The notes: a model not told the origin generated them from the sequence alone. A DNA stretch of 64,000 bases from Lichenibacterium dinghuense (GCF_021730615.1 NZ_JAJLMN010000004.1:62001-126000); one strand, 5' to 3'. Counted from the stretch's first letter, positions 42,555 to 53,285 are shown. Numbers and translations are program-made.

Positions 42555-44780
42555 GAACGCAAGGTTCGGCCCTTGCCGCAGAGGACGAGGCCCGCTTCCG
42601 GGTGCGGCTGTCCGGGCGTCCGCGAAGCATCGCCAAGCGGCGCTGGGCCAGTGTCAACGGGAAGGCCGCCCGTTTATGGCACGTCCGAGCCTTTGGGCCA
42701 AATCCGTGCGCCGATCCCCGATGCGGCCTCCGAGTTCAATGGTGACACCAAACCCGAGTGCTGGGGCAGGGGAGGACCCGATCCTCAGGTGTTCCCTCCC
42801 CCGTTGCCGCTCTCCCTTCACCAGCGTATGCGTGCGACGGACACCGCCGGAAAAGGTGCAGGGTCGCTCCGGGCGGCCCGGAGAAGTCCACCCCCGTCGT
42901 GCGCGTCGCGGGCGGATCCTTGACGAATGAGAACTGTCACGAGGACGGCCCCACTCGCAAGTTGGGGAACGGGCGTTCGACCCACCACGTGCCGCCATGC
43001 GTCATCCATGCCGGCCAGAATGTATTCTGGAGCGCGGCCCATGCCGTTCGGCTGCGCGCTGAACCCCCGCACTGGACTTGGCGGGTCGTGCGATGCACGA
43101 GGACCGCCCGGTCGAGGCGGCCGAACGAGTCTCTTGACGGCAACCGCCGTTGAACGCCCGTGGCGTCGATCGAGCAGACTGGCCGGTAGCCTGAGTGTGT
43201 TTCGCCGAGCGGGACGGGGCACGTCAGCTCGATACGCGGCCCCTCCCCTGACGTCGTCGGGCGGAAACGGGCACTGCACGCCGCCGAGAGCATCCTCGGC
43301 CACCACCTCGACATGAGTTAGGCCCTGCCCCCGCCGCGTCATCGGGTCGTGTTCCGGACGGCACCAAGCACGTGCACGGTCGGGCATCGGTCGGCCGCGA
43401 GCCGCGCGGTGCGGGTAGTTCGTCGTCCCGACCGTCTCGGCCGGCTATCTCCTCCGCGCGCGATCCTGATCCACCTGACCCCAGCGGAACCCGTGATGCG
43501 CGCGATGGCGAGGAGGTGCTCATAGGGACGATGAACGAGCGTCGTCGCAGGTCCGCGGGAACCCAGCCCGTGCGTCGCGACTGCGGTGTCCGTCGAACCG
43601 GGGCGGGAAGAGGGGGAGTCGGATCTCGGCCCAGCACAGAGGTGAAGCGAACGCCGCGTACCGCATCGCTTGGTCCGACGTCCGCCCCCCGCAATCGCTT
43701 GGATTGCCCAGGGCGAACCAGGCCGTGAGCTCTGTCGGCGGTCGGTTGGCGAGCCGCGTGCCGGGCACCTCAACGGCGGTGGAGTGGGATCCGAACCCCG
43801 CACAACCGGCGCCCCGTCATGCTCTGCCCCATCCAGCCCATGGGAACATTGATCCAGCGCTCCAGTGCCCGGGGTGTCGCTGGGTATCATCCGGCTCCTC
43901 CCGCGCGTCGCGGCACATCCATTCAAAGCGGAGGCGCGTCGCCGTGGATGCGATGGACGTCGAGCGTCGCGAGGCCTCGGTGTCGTGCAGGACGGCCCAG
44001 TCTAGTGGGAACCGGGAGACCGCTTGGCTTCCTCGCCCATACATCTGCGATGCAGCCAGATCCGCCTCGGCGAAGTCCATCGCTCGCCCGCCGTCCGGAA
44101 GAGCGGGACCGTCGACCGGGAGTGTCTTTTCGATGCGCGATCGCACTGCCCGCCGTGGAATGCTACGCCGGCCATCGGCCCGGCCCCGGGTCGACCTGCG
44201 TCGCGCATCCGGACGACCCCCGGGCTCGCTCCCCTCCCGCGCAGGCGTGCGTGGCGCAGCCTGCCCGCGAGGGTCCACGATCCCCTGCCCGCCTCAGACC
44301 GGACGTCGACATCGTCCGGCAGCATCGGCCGTGGGCGAGCCGCGTCGATCGCCTCGCAGTGGATCGGCGGGTCCGGGGCCGATGCGACGAGCTCTACGCG
44401 GTGATGAACACGAGCGTCCGTTGAGCGGGGATGCAGCCGGAGTGGTCCGTCCCCGTCCGGGGACATGGTCGTGTGGCTGGCGCCGTCGAGGCTTCGACGC
44501 ATCGGGGGAGGGCCGCTGGCAGCCGGGCCCCAGCCTGCTGCCCTGGCTCAACGGTCGACGCGACACCCGCCGGCCGTCCATGCACCGATGCGAGGTCTTC
44601 AGTCGTCGGCGAGCGGCGTCGTTGGGCGGAAGCGCCTCCGGTGATCGTCGTCCGGAGGAGCTGGTGGAGGCTGGGCCGCATCGAGCACTGATGGCCCGAG
44701 GTTCGGAGGAGGCGCGCTTCGGCGCGCAGCTCGAACCGGCGGCAGGCAATCCGATGGCGTCTGTGCTGCCTCCTGGCCCC

Positions 44781-44796
44781 GTTAGCCGCGGCTAAC
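44781..44796. promoter_or_regulatory. parS-like site 1
   Basis: GTTAGCCGCGGCTAAC is a perfect 16-bp palindrome that fits the known repABC partition-site consensus GTT-N4-GC-N4-AAC, bound by RepB. An identical copy lies at 47654-47669, close to repA. Confidence 0.82.
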
Positions 44797-44805
44797 AGCG
44801 AACCG

Positions 44806-44818
44806 TTCCAAATTGGAA
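44806..44818. repeat. Palindrome TTCCAA-A-TTGGAA next to parS-like site 1
   Basis: A perfect inverted repeat with one central base, starting 10 bases after the first parS-like site. There is no equivalent beside the second site. It may be a separate protein-binding site. Confidence 0.4.
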
Positions 44819-47653
44819 GCTCAGGCGCCAGCGGGCCGTCGGACTATGACCCGAACGCCGACCTCAGCGAAGACGCCGAGATTCGACCAGCCTGCCCCGT
44901 CCGGCCGGTCCGGAGGCGGGCTGAGGAACCCGATCGCGCGAGGACCAGCGTGCCGCACGACGATCCCCTGCGCCGACCCACACGCATGACCCTGCGGGTG
45001 CAATGCGCCAGCGCCCGCCGCCGGGGCTCCACCGTCCCGGAGGCGTCGTCCCTCCCCGCTCTGAAGAGCGGATGAGGATCATACAGAGCCGAGAGCGCTC
45101 GACAGGTCGCGAGCCGACGGCCACGGTCCCGAAACGCGCGGTCCGGCCTCCCCCTCCATCCGAGAGCGGCAGGTGAACGACGTCGCTGGAGAATCGACCA
45201 CGCCGCCAGCCTGGGATATTCCCCCTCCCGATGTGCGGAACCGGAGGATGCGCAGCGGGTCGCCTTAGGCGTCGCGGGCCCGCACCAGCCCATCGATGAC
45301 GCCCTACCCCGTCCATCGGTCGAGCATCAATTGCTGGCCTGATTCGACGTCGGTGCCCCTCGTAGTCCCGTGCGCGAACGAGGCGCTCCCGAAGAGCGCC
45401 TCTCCGGAGCGCCGCGGCGGTGCGTGACCGATCAACTCTGCCCACGCCCGCGGGCGGCTGATCGTAGGACTGAGCCGTGGCATCGCCCATCGGGTGCTGC
45501 GAGCGAGCCTACGGAGGCATCCCCGTAATCGGTGCAGCGAGGGGTGGAGCCTGTCCGAGGACTGCAGCAGCGCCACGAGACCGTCCCGAGCGTTCATGAG
45601 ACGGTGTCGAAGAAGCGGACCGTCGCGCACGTCGACGCCGCGACGTGGTGCGACGCCACGCGAGAGCAGCGTTGGCCCTGTCTACCCCCTGCCCTGCCCG
45701 ATGGCCGTCCGTCGACCAAGCTACCAGGCGCGTAGGAAAAGCCGTGAGCGGCTGGGGCCGTCATGGACCGCTCCGGGGTGAAACTCCGATCGACCCGTCG
45801 CGGCCGATCGTGAATGGAAGGACGAGTTTGGTAGGTGGAGGATAACTCGATCGTGACGTGCGCGCGTCGAACCGCATCCAGGGCGACGTACCCGGGGATC
45901 CTCGCGCGACCGCCACGGAGCCATGCACCCTCGGACGGCATCCGGGTGCCTAGCCTGGTTCCTCCAGGACCCGCCGCGCGCGGTCGCGCCGAGGGGGGAG
46001 GGGGAACACCCGCGGGCCTCGGCGCATCGGATGCGCACCGACCGGAGTGGTCCCTGCCCCGCTCGATGTACGATCCGGAGGGATGGCGAGCGCCCGAGCG
46101 CATGGGACCGGCTCCGGTCACAATGTTGACCCGTGTCGCCCGCCGTGCTGGCGGAGTCGCTGTGCCGGGTCGCCGCGATGCCCTCCGCAGGGCCGATCCC
46201 GGGTCAGCGGTCCGCTTCCGTCGGGTGACGGATGCCGGACCAAGTCGATCGTCGCACGCCGAGCGTCCACGGTCACGGCGTCGCACGGATCTATGCCTTT
46301 GCGCGCGTACCGTGTGCGGCGACGGTACGGAAAGCGTTCGCGTGCCGCCGCCGTGTCGTCGCGCCGACGCCGCTTGACCGATCCCGTCCTTTCCGATGGC
46401 GCGAAGCCACGGCGTCCGGCACTCGATCCCAATGCGTGCGCACGCAGATTCCACCTAACGGCTCGGGCGCACCATCGATCGAGCGCTCGAGCGAGTGGGG
46501 TCGATGAACGCTCGGGGCGGACCGCGAAATCTCGGCGACGACATGAGTGAGAGATGCCCCCCGTGCCTGTGAAATTACCCGCGTGGTGCACCGCCCGAGC
46601 CGGGGTCCCGCCCCGCGCTGTCCCTGCACCGCCGATCTGACGGTTTCCACCGACGGCTTCGGTCTGGCGTCGGCCGTTGTCCGACCGATGGGCCAGGCAT
46701 CTCAGCGCCAGGGTGGTCGCTCCGCCACCCATGAGCGTGCCCGCCTCTTCCCTTCGCCCTGGCTACGGCGCTTGTGGGGTCATCCCCGCTATGATGACGA
46801 CCGGATCCCTGAAGGCCCGGGCTTAGCGGTAACTCGTCGCACCCGGGCCAGATGTGGCATACGCCATTCGTGGGCCTGTTCGCGATGCGCGATAGAGCGA
46901 GGCACTCGGGCAACGCGCGGCGGAGCCGGGTGCCGATCGGCGGCATCGTCCGCACGCCAATCCCGACCATCAGCATACATTCATCTGGTCCTACGGAATT
47001 CGTCGCGGAGGCCCCGCTCCACACTGCGCGCCGACACAGGCCGGGGTCGTACGCGTTCCGGCCGGATCGGTAGTCGCCCTGGCCGGATCCGGCCCAATCG
47101 GCGCCCGTCCGAGGCGATCGTTGGTGGACGATGCGCTCCGTCCGTTCATCCCACGGCGGGAGCGGCGAGGTCCCAACGGCGATCCATCGCGCGCACCCCG
47201 TCCGGGTGTTTTGGACGGATGCCGCCCTCGCCGCGCAGTCTCGACCCGAGCGCGTTCGGGTTCGAGGTGCTCGGGGCAACGTCTGGGACGTTGTGGCGAC
47301 GCTCGAAACGATTCGCAGCATCGACCCATCAGTCCGCGCCCTGGGCACGTTCCAGACCCACTTATCAACAGTTTCGAATCGGCTCGTGAGCTCGACACCG
47401 CGTCCGCATCGACCACCGCCTGACCTCGAACCTCAGCCTCGGCTCGGGTCCGGCACGCGCCACGGGACCTTCCGCGGTCGGCGCAGAGGCGTCGCTCGAA
47501 GTCGCCCGTCGAGCGAGTAAAGCACTGTATCTTCGTGCAAATGAGCTGTGGCGATAAATCGGGCGATGATTCCGTGACGTGCGTCGGAACCGTCCCGCCA
47601 CATTGCGGGCATGTCCGTTCCCGCAGTCGTCGAGCGATCCGGGTCGACCCGGC

Positions 47654-47669
47654 GTTAGCCGCGGCTAAC
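47654..47669. promoter_or_regulatory. parS-like site 2
   Basis: An identical GTTAGCCGCGGCTAAC palindrome about 100 bases before repA. RepB would bind it for partition and RepA/RepB could use it in autoregulating the operon. Confidence 0.85.
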
Positions 47670-47699
47670 CACGCCGTCCGGCTCACCAAACCGGCCGAC

Positions 47700-47729
47700 T
47701 TGCCACGGCCCGGGGATAGCAACTATGGT
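47700..47729 (+). promoter_or_regulatory. Possible repA promoter
   Basis: TTGCCA at 47700-47705 and TATGGT at 47724-47729, 18 bases apart, form a plausible sigma70-type promoter between parS-like site 2 and repA. Assigned by eye only. Confidence 0.35.
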
Positions 47730-47767
47730 TTGCCATCGCTGGATCGTCGATTCCTCGGCTGCCAGCG

Positions 47768-49012
47768 ATGCTATTGGTGGAAGAGGGGATGAGCGTGGCC
47801 CAGGCGCGGATGGGGGGCGAGACGGCGGACGCGGCAGCCTCCGCGCTGAAGGACCTCGTGCAGAGGCACGGCGAAGCGCTGTCAATCGAACTGCAGGCGC
47901 ACCAGAGGAAGACGTTCGCACCGGAGTCCGAGAAGACGATACGCCCCTTCGCGCCCGCCGAGGCGGCGCGACTGCTCGGCATCCACGAATCCTACCTGCG
48001 GCAGGTCGCGGCCGGCGACAAGGCCGGCGCTTCGGCCCAGAAGGGGGCGCGGCGGAGCTACAGCGTCCAGGACATCAGCGACCTCCGCCACGCCCTCGAC
48101 CAGGGCGCGCGGGGCAACCGGCGCTACCTGCCGCACCGCGGCGGCGACGAGCACCTGCAGGTCGTCACCGTGATGAACTTCAAGGGCGGCAGCGGCAAGA
48201 CGACCACCGCCGCCCACCTGTCGCAGCACCTCGCGCTCCATGGCTACCGGGTGCTCGCCATCGACCTCGATCCGCAGGCGAGCCTGTCGGCCCTGTTCGG
48301 GCATCAACCGGAGACCATGGTCGGGCCGAACGAGACGCTCTACGGGGCGATCAGGTACGACGAGGCGAGGCGGCCCATCGCCGAGATCGTCCGGGGGACG
48401 TACATCCCCGAGCTGCACCTGATCCCCGCCAACCTCGAGCTGATGGAGTTCGAGCACGACACCCCGAAGGCCCTCATGGGCCGGCGGGAGGGCGACACGC
48501 TGTTCTTCGCGCGCATCGGGCAGGCGATCGCCCAGGCGCAGAACCTCTACGACGTTGTGGTCATCGACTGCCCGCCACAGCTCGGCTACCTAACCCTCTC
48601 GGCCCTGACCGCCGCGACGGCCGTGCTCATCACCGTCCACCCGCAGATGCTCGACGTGATGTCGATGTCGCAATTCCTGCAGATGACCGGTGACCTCCTC
48701 GACGAGGTGTCGCGGCACGGGGCTTCGACGTCCTATGATTGGATGAGGTACCTCGTCACCCGCTTCGAGCCGGGCGACGGACCGCAGAACCAGATGGTCG
48801 CGTTCCTGCGATCGATCTTCGGCGAGCACGTCCTCATCCACCCGATGCTGAAGAGCACCGCGATCTCCGACGCCGGCCTCACGAACCAGACGATCTTCGA
48901 GGTCGAGCGTCAACAATTCACGCGGGCCACCTACGATCGCGCGCTCGAGTCGGTCACGAACGTGAGCGCCGAGATCGAGGGGCAGATCCGCAAGGCCTGG
49001 GGGAGGGCGTGA
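47768..49012 (+). CDS. repA: RepA, ParA-family partition ATPase of the repABC operon
   Basis: The 414-residue protein has the RepA layout: an N-terminal DNA-binding part (FAPAEAARLLGIHESYLRQV), then the deviant Walker A FKGGSGKTTT (about 138-147), ATPase motifs AIDLDPQASLS and VVIDCPPQLGY. RepA segregates the plasmid with RepB and parS and, with RepB, represses the operon. The start is ATG 47768, or ATG 47789 preceded by a GGAAGAGGGG run; both are in frame. It overlaps repB by one base (TGATG), indicating coupled translation. Confidence 0.95.
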   Translation: MLLVEEGMSVAQARMGGETADAAASALKDLVQRHGEALSIELQAHQRKTFAPESEKTIRPFAPAEAARLLGIHESYLRQVAAGDKAGASAQKGARRSYSVQDISDLRHALDQGARGNRRYLPHRGGDEHLQVVTVMNFKGGSGKTTTAAHLSQHLALHGYRVLAIDLDPQASLSALFGHQPETMVGPNETLYGAIRYDEARRPIAEIVRGTYIPELHLIPANLELMEFEHDTPKALMGRREGDTLFFARIGQAIAQAQNLYDVVVIDCPPQLGYLTLSALTAATAVLITVHPQMLDVMSMSQFLQMTGDLLDEVSRHGASTSYDWMRYLVTRFEPGDGPQNQMVAFLRSIFGEHVLIHPMLKSTAISDAGLTNQTIFEVERQQFTRATYDRALESVTNVSAEIEGQIRKAWGRA

Positions 49013-50031
49013 TGAGCCGCAAGGCGTTGTTCGTTGGGCGCGCGGCGCCCGACCCCGCCGTCCAGGCCGAGCCCACGGGAGCTCAGGCCCTGAACCGCCA
49101 GCGCGCGCGCCCGATCCTGGGCGCACCGGGTCTCATCCCGGACGCCGAGGCCCGGCCTGTGGGCGCGATCGGCCAGTCGCTCGGCGAGTTCAGCGAGCGC
49201 GCGCGGCGCGCCGAGGAGGTCGAGCGCCGCCTGACCGAGGGGCAGGTCATCGTTGAGCTCGACACCGACCTCGTCGATCCCTCGTTCGTCTCCGACCGCA
49301 TGCCGGTCTCCGAGCAGGCCCTGTCCAGCCTGACCGAGATGATCCGCGACCACGGGCAACTCAACCCCATCCTCGTGCGTCCGAGCCCGGACGACGGCGG
49401 CCGGTACCAGGTCGCTTTTGGGCACCGCCGCCTGCGCGCCGTGAAGGCCCTTGGCCGGGGCGTCCGGGCGGTCGTCCGCAAGCTGACCGACGAGGAACTC
49501 GTCATCGCGCAGGGGCAGGAGAACCACGAGCGCGAGGACCTGTCCTACGTGGAGAAGGCGCTGTTCGCGCATAGGCTGGAGGGGCGCGGCTTCCCCAGAG
49601 CCACAATCATGGCCGCGATGTCGATCTACAAGAGCGACCTTTCGAACATGCTGTCTGTCGCGACAAAGATTCCCGAGCCGGTGATCTCCGCCATCGGCCC
49701 GGCCCCCGGGATGGGACGGCGGGGCTGGATCGAGCTCGCTGGCCTCTTCGAGCGGCACCGCGGGGACGTCGAGGCGGCGATCGCGTCCCCATCTTTCGGG
49801 GGGCTCGACAGCAACGCTCGCTTCAAAGCCGTGATCGGCGCCACCCGGACGAGGCCCGCGAAGGCCGCGGCCGAGACGTGGTCGACGGCGGGCGGGCGCT
49901 CGCTGGCCAAGGTCGTGAGGAACGAGGACCGGATCACGCTGACGATCGACCGGCGCAGGTCGCCGGAGTTCGCTGAGCGCGTCCTCGCGCGGTTGCGCGA
50001 CCTCGTCCAGGAATTCGAAGCCGCCCCGTAA
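49012..50031 (+). CDS. repB: RepB, ParB-family centromere-binding protein
   Basis: The 339-residue protein has the ParB N-terminal domain (ALSSLTEMIRDHGQLNPILV, VAFGHRRLRAVKALG, QGQENHEREDLSYVEKALF) and a central helix-turn-helix (GFPRATIMAAMSIYKSDLSN) that should bind the GTTAGCCGCGGCTAAC sites. Length and operon position are normal. It starts at ATG 49012, overlapping the repA stop. It forms the nucleoprotein complex that RepA moves. Confidence 0.95.
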   Translation: MSRKALFVGRAAPDPAVQAEPTGAQALNRQRARPILGAPGLIPDAEARPVGAIGQSLGEFSERARRAEEVERRLTEGQVIVELDTDLVDPSFVSDRMPVSEQALSSLTEMIRDHGQLNPILVRPSPDDGGRYQVAFGHRRLRAVKALGRGVRAVVRKLTDEELVIAQGQENHEREDLSYVEKALFAHRLEGRGFPRATIMAAMSIYKSDLSNMLSVATKIPEPVISAIGPAPGMGRRGWIELAGLFERHRGDVEAAIASPSFGGLDSNARFKAVIGATRTRPAKAAAETWSTAGGRSLAKVVRNEDRITLTIDRRRSPEFAERVLARLRDLVQEFEAAP

Positions 50032-50081
50032 GGGATGGCCGCGATGGCGTGAGTACCCCACTAACCAGGAGCAACAGCGGC

Positions 50082-50122
50082 AAAAGAAAAAAGGCCCCCG
50101 AAGCGTCTCCGCCCCGGAAGCC
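50082..50122 (-). terminator. Rho-independent terminator of the antisense RNA
   Basis: On the minus strand, 30 bases (50122 to 50093) fold into a 12-pair stem with a 6-base loop (GGAGAC), every position paired when G-U pairs are allowed, followed by TTTTTTCTTTT. The plus-strand version of the same sequence has several A-C mismatches, so the terminator is specific to leftward transcription. Confidence 0.85.
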
Positions 50123-50139
50123 CTCTCTTGTGTTTGGCG
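50083..50139 (-). ncRNA. Counter-transcribed antisense RNA (incA/ctRNA type) between repB and repC
   Basis: A leftward promoter (50146-50174) and a leftward terminator (50082-50122) frame an RNA of about 55-60 bases, wholly within the repB-repC gap. In repABC plasmids such a small antisense RNA pairs with the rep mRNA leader, lowers RepC synthesis and acts as an incompatibility factor. The start point is inferred from the -10 box; the exact 5' end is not known. Confidence 0.82.
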
Positions 50140-50145
50140 ACTGAG

Positions 50146-50174
50146 AGAATCACACTTCCGCACATCGCAGTCAA
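50146..50174 (-). promoter_or_regulatory. Promoter of the antisense RNA
   Basis: Read on the minus strand, TTGACT (50174-50169) and GATTCT (50151-50146) are 17 bases apart, close to the sigma70 consensus. Confidence 0.78.
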
Positions 50175-50229
50175 GGTGCGACGCCGTTTCGGCGACTGGA
50201 TTTCTTTGCCCTCGCGAAAGGCAAGGATC

Positions 50230-51438
50230 ATGGGACACATAACGACGCCCTTCGGGCGGCGAACGCTGTCGCTCGGCATGGCGGCGGCGCAGGTCGCCGT
50301 GCGCGATCTCGAGGGCAAGGTCGCCCACAAATGGAAGGTCTTCCGCTCGATCACGGAGTGCAAGGAACTGGTCGGCGTCTCGGACAGGGCCCTGGTGGTG
50401 CTGAATGCGCTGCTGACTTGCCTGCCGGAGACCGCGCTGGCGGCCGGCGACCTCGTCGTCTTTCCCTCCAACAAGGCGCTCTCGCTGCGGTCCCACGGCA
50501 TGGCCGAGACCACCCTTCGGCGACACCTCGCGTCCCTGGTGGACGCCGGCCTCCTGATCCGGAGGGACAGCCCGAACGGCAAGAGGTACGCTCACCGGGG
50601 GGAGGGGGGCATCGAGCTCGCCTACGGCTTCGACCTGTCGCCGCTGCTCGCGAGGGCCGAGGAGTTCTCCCGCTTGGCCGCGGAGGTCGAAGCGGCCAAG
50701 CGCAGCGCGGCGATGGCGCGCGAGCGCGTGACCATCTATCGCCGGGACATCGGCAAGATGATCGAGGCCGGCGCGGCTGCCGGGGCAGATTGGCGGCCCT
50801 ACCGGGAGGCGTTTGCCGGTCTTTGCCAACGTCTTCCCCGCAAGGTCACCGTGGAAAGTGTCGCCCCTTTGGTTGACTCCCTGCACGCTTTGGCGATGGA
50901 GGTCAGCAGCGCCTTGGAGTGCCTCGTCTCGAATCAGAAACTAGGCGGCAATGCGACCCAGGACGGCGCGCAGATCGAGAATTCAAATACAGATCCCATT
51001 ACTGAACTTGAACCTGCCTATCAAAAGGAGCAGGGAGGAGGGACGGCGCCAAGACGGCTCCCCCTGGAGCTGGTATTGCGGGCGTGCCCTGACATAGCGA
51101 TGTACGGGCGGGAAGGGGTGGGCGACTGGAGGGACCTGCTCACCGCCGCGGGCCTTGTGCGCGGTATGCTTGGCATCAGCCCTTCTGCCTGGCAGGCGGC
51201 GCGGGAGACGATGGGCGACGAGGTCGCGTCCGTCGCGGTGGCGGCCATTCTGCAGCGGACCGACGCGATCCGGAGCCCGGGCGGTTACCTCCGCGCCTTG
51301 ACCGAGAAGAGCAGGGCGGGGACGTTCTCGGCTTGGCCCGTGCTCCTCGCGCTCGTCAGGAGTGGTGGTCCGACCGAGGCGGGATCGACGGCGCTCGTCC
51401 CGGTGGCCCGACCCGGGCCGCGTGCGCTGAGGCAATAG
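50230..51438 (+). CDS. repC: RepC replication initiator
   Basis: The 402-residue protein has the conserved RepC start (TTPFGRRTLSLGMAAAQVAV, KWKVFRSITECKELVGVSDR) and winged-helix region (GDLVVFPSNKALSLRSHGMA, TTLRRHLASLVDAGLLIRRD), then a variable middle and the C-terminal block (LELVLRACPDIAMYGREGVG, LGISPSAWQAARETMG, SPGGYLRAL). RepC alone is enough to initiate replication in this family, at an origin inside its own gene. ATG 50230 follows AAGG, after the antisense-RNA region. Confidence 0.95.
   Translation: MGHITTPFGRRTLSLGMAAAQVAVRDLEGKVAHKWKVFRSITECKELVGVSDRALVVLNALLTCLPETALAAGDLVVFPSNKALSLRSHGMAETTLRRHLASLVDAGLLIRRDSPNGKRYAHRGEGGIELAYGFDLSPLLARAEEFSRLAAEVEAAKRSAAMARERVTIYRRDIGKMIEAGAAAGADWRPYREAFAGLCQRLPRKVTVESVAPLVDSLHALAMEVSSALECLVSNQKLGGNATQDGAQIENSNTDPITELEPAYQKEQGGGTAPRRLPLELVLRACPDIAMYGREGVGDWRDLLTAAGLVRGMLGISPSAWQAARETMGDEVASVAVAAILQRTDAIRSPGGYLRALTEKSRAGTFSAWPVLLALVRSGGPTEAGSTALVPVARPGPRALRQ
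50936..51040. other. AT-rich segment inside repC, probable origin of replication
   Basis: Between about 50936 and 51040, in the variable middle of repC, base composition drops to AT-rich (GAGAATTCAAATACAG, CTTGAACCTGCCTATCAAAAG) while both flanks are GC-rich. In repABC plasmids the origin has been mapped to an AT-rich stretch within repC, so this is the likely oriV. No iterons are obvious. Confidence 0.5.
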
Positions 51439-51790
51439 CGGGGGGCGCACCGGACGCGGTTCGGGGCGAGACGCCCCGTCGATCCCCCGTGCACGCCCGC
51501 GCTCTTTCGCGGCCCGTCGCTCGACCTCGTCCCTGAGCAGGCGGCTTCGCGGGTGCGCGTGCCATCGCGAGGGGCCTTCGACATGCGTCCGTGTGCGTCG
51601 TCGCGCTGGCCGGGACCGCGCCCGTCCCGACCGGAACCTTGCGACTGTGGAGGGAAAGGGCGGTGCGCCGCTTGTGATTAGGCGTGGAATTTTGACCCCC
51701 ATGTGAGGGGGATCGGCGTCCAACTTTGACCCCCTCGAGTGCAATTCGAGCAAGCTGCACGTCCTTGTTGCGGGACGGGCGGTGGGGGGG

Positions 51791-53285
51791 ATGAAAGGCG
51801 TGGACACGATTGCGCGCATCAGGCGCGAGTTCTTCATTCGAGGCCGGTCCATCAAGGAGATCGTCCGGGATCTGCACGTGTCCCGGAACACCGTGCGCAA
51901 GGTGGTGCGCACCGGCCGCACCGCGTTCGAGTACGAGCGTGAGGTCCAGCCGATGCCCAAGTTCGGGCAGTGGCGGGCTGATCTGGACGAGATGCTGGCC
52001 GCCAACGACAGCAAGGCGGCCCGCGAGCGGCTCACCATGATCCGCGTGTTCGAGGATCTGCGCGGCCGCGGCTATGCGGGCGGCTACGACGCTGTCCGGC
52101 GCTACGCCCGGGGCTGGCGGCGCGAGCGGGTCGCGGTGACGGCCGCCGCCCACGTGCCGCTGAGCTTTGATCCGGGCGAGGCCTACCAGTTCGACTGGAG
52201 CCACGAGATCGTGCTGATCAACGGCACCACCGTCACCATCAAGGTGGCCCACGTCCGGCTCTGCCACAGCCGCATGCTGTTTGCGCGGGCCTATCCGCGC
52301 GAAAGCCAGGAGATGGTGTTCGACGCCCACGACAAGGCCTTCGCCTTCTTCGAGGCGCCTGCCGCCGCGGCATCTACGACAACATGAAGACGGCAGTCGA
52401 AACGATCCTCGTCGGCAAGGAACGACAATATAACCGCCGTTTTCAGCAGATGTGCGCTCACTATCTCGTCGATCCCGTCGCCTGCACGCCGGCGTCGGGA
52501 TGGGAGAAGGGCCAAGTCGAGAACCGGTCGGCCGGTGCGCGAGCGCTTCTTCACGCCCCGCCTGCGCGTGAAGAGCATCGAGGAGCTGAACAGGTGGCTC
52601 CTCGATCAGTGCGTCGCTTACGCCAAGGGCCATCCCCATCCCGAGAACAAGGAGATCACGGTCTGGCAGGCGTTCGAGGCGGAGCGGCCGAGCCTCGTGC
52701 CCTATGTCAGCGCCTTCGACGGTTTCCACGCCGTGCCGGTCTCGGTGTCCAAGACGTGCCTGATCCGCTTCGACAACAACCGTTACTCGGTGATGGCGAG
52801 CGCCGTCGGCCGCCCCGTCGAAGTGCGGGCCTATGCGGAGCGGATCGAGTTGCGCCAGGGCGGCCATGTCGTGGGCGAGCATGTTCGCAGGTTCGGCCGC
52901 AACGAGACCGTATTCGAGCCCTGGCATTATGTGCCGGTGCTGGCCGCAAGCCCGGCGCCCTGCGTAACGGGGCGCCGTTCAAGGATTGGTGCTGCCGCCC
53001 GCCTTCGAGCGCGTCCGGCGCAAGCTCGCCGGCGCCGACGATGGCGATCGCCAGATGGTGGGCCTGCTGACGGCCGCCATGGACGACGGGCTGGAGGCCG
53101 TCGAGGCTGCCTGCCTGGAGGCGCTCGAAGCCGGCGTCCACTCGGCCGACATCATCCTCAACATCCTGGCCCGACGCCGCGAACCCGCGCGCGTCATCAC
53201 CATCGATACCCCTGACGCGCTGCGCCTGCAGCACGAGCCCGTCGCCGACTGCGCGCGCTATGACACTCTGAGGAGCATCATGTGA
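51791..53285 (+). pseudogene. istA: IS21 transposase IstA with about five single-base deletions
   Basis: The protein can be followed across several frames: HTH (RSIKEIVRDLHVSRNTVRKV), DDE core (AYQFDWSHEIVLINGTTVTI; IYDNMKTAVETILVGKE), NPASGWEKGQVEN-type motif, and the C-terminal part (FEPWHYVPVLA, ERVRRKLAGADDG) to TGA 53283-53285. Apparent one-base deletions relative to the family lie near 52355, 52525, 52533, 52945 and 52989. ATG 51791 follows a GGGGGG run. The transposase is inactive as written. Confidence 0.85.

Larger units (their letters stand above)
42506..47767. other. 5.2 kb with no recognisable gene, upstream of repA
   Basis: Many frames are open on both strands, but their products are Arg/Ser/Pro-rich and overlap each other without any family motif, signal peptide or convincing ribosome site, so I call none. 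Apart from an AT-rich spot at 42530-42560, the stretch is uniformly GC-rich. It carries the two parS-like palindromes (44781 and 47654) and a 13-bp palindrome at 44806. It may be the centromere-like region of the plasmid, eroded DNA, or both. Confidence 0.6.

Noticed and set aside
43704..47389. Several frames of 200-360 codons in the gene-free region before repA
   Set aside because: They overlap on both strands, are rich in Arg, Ser and Pro, and have no family motif or convincing ribosome site.
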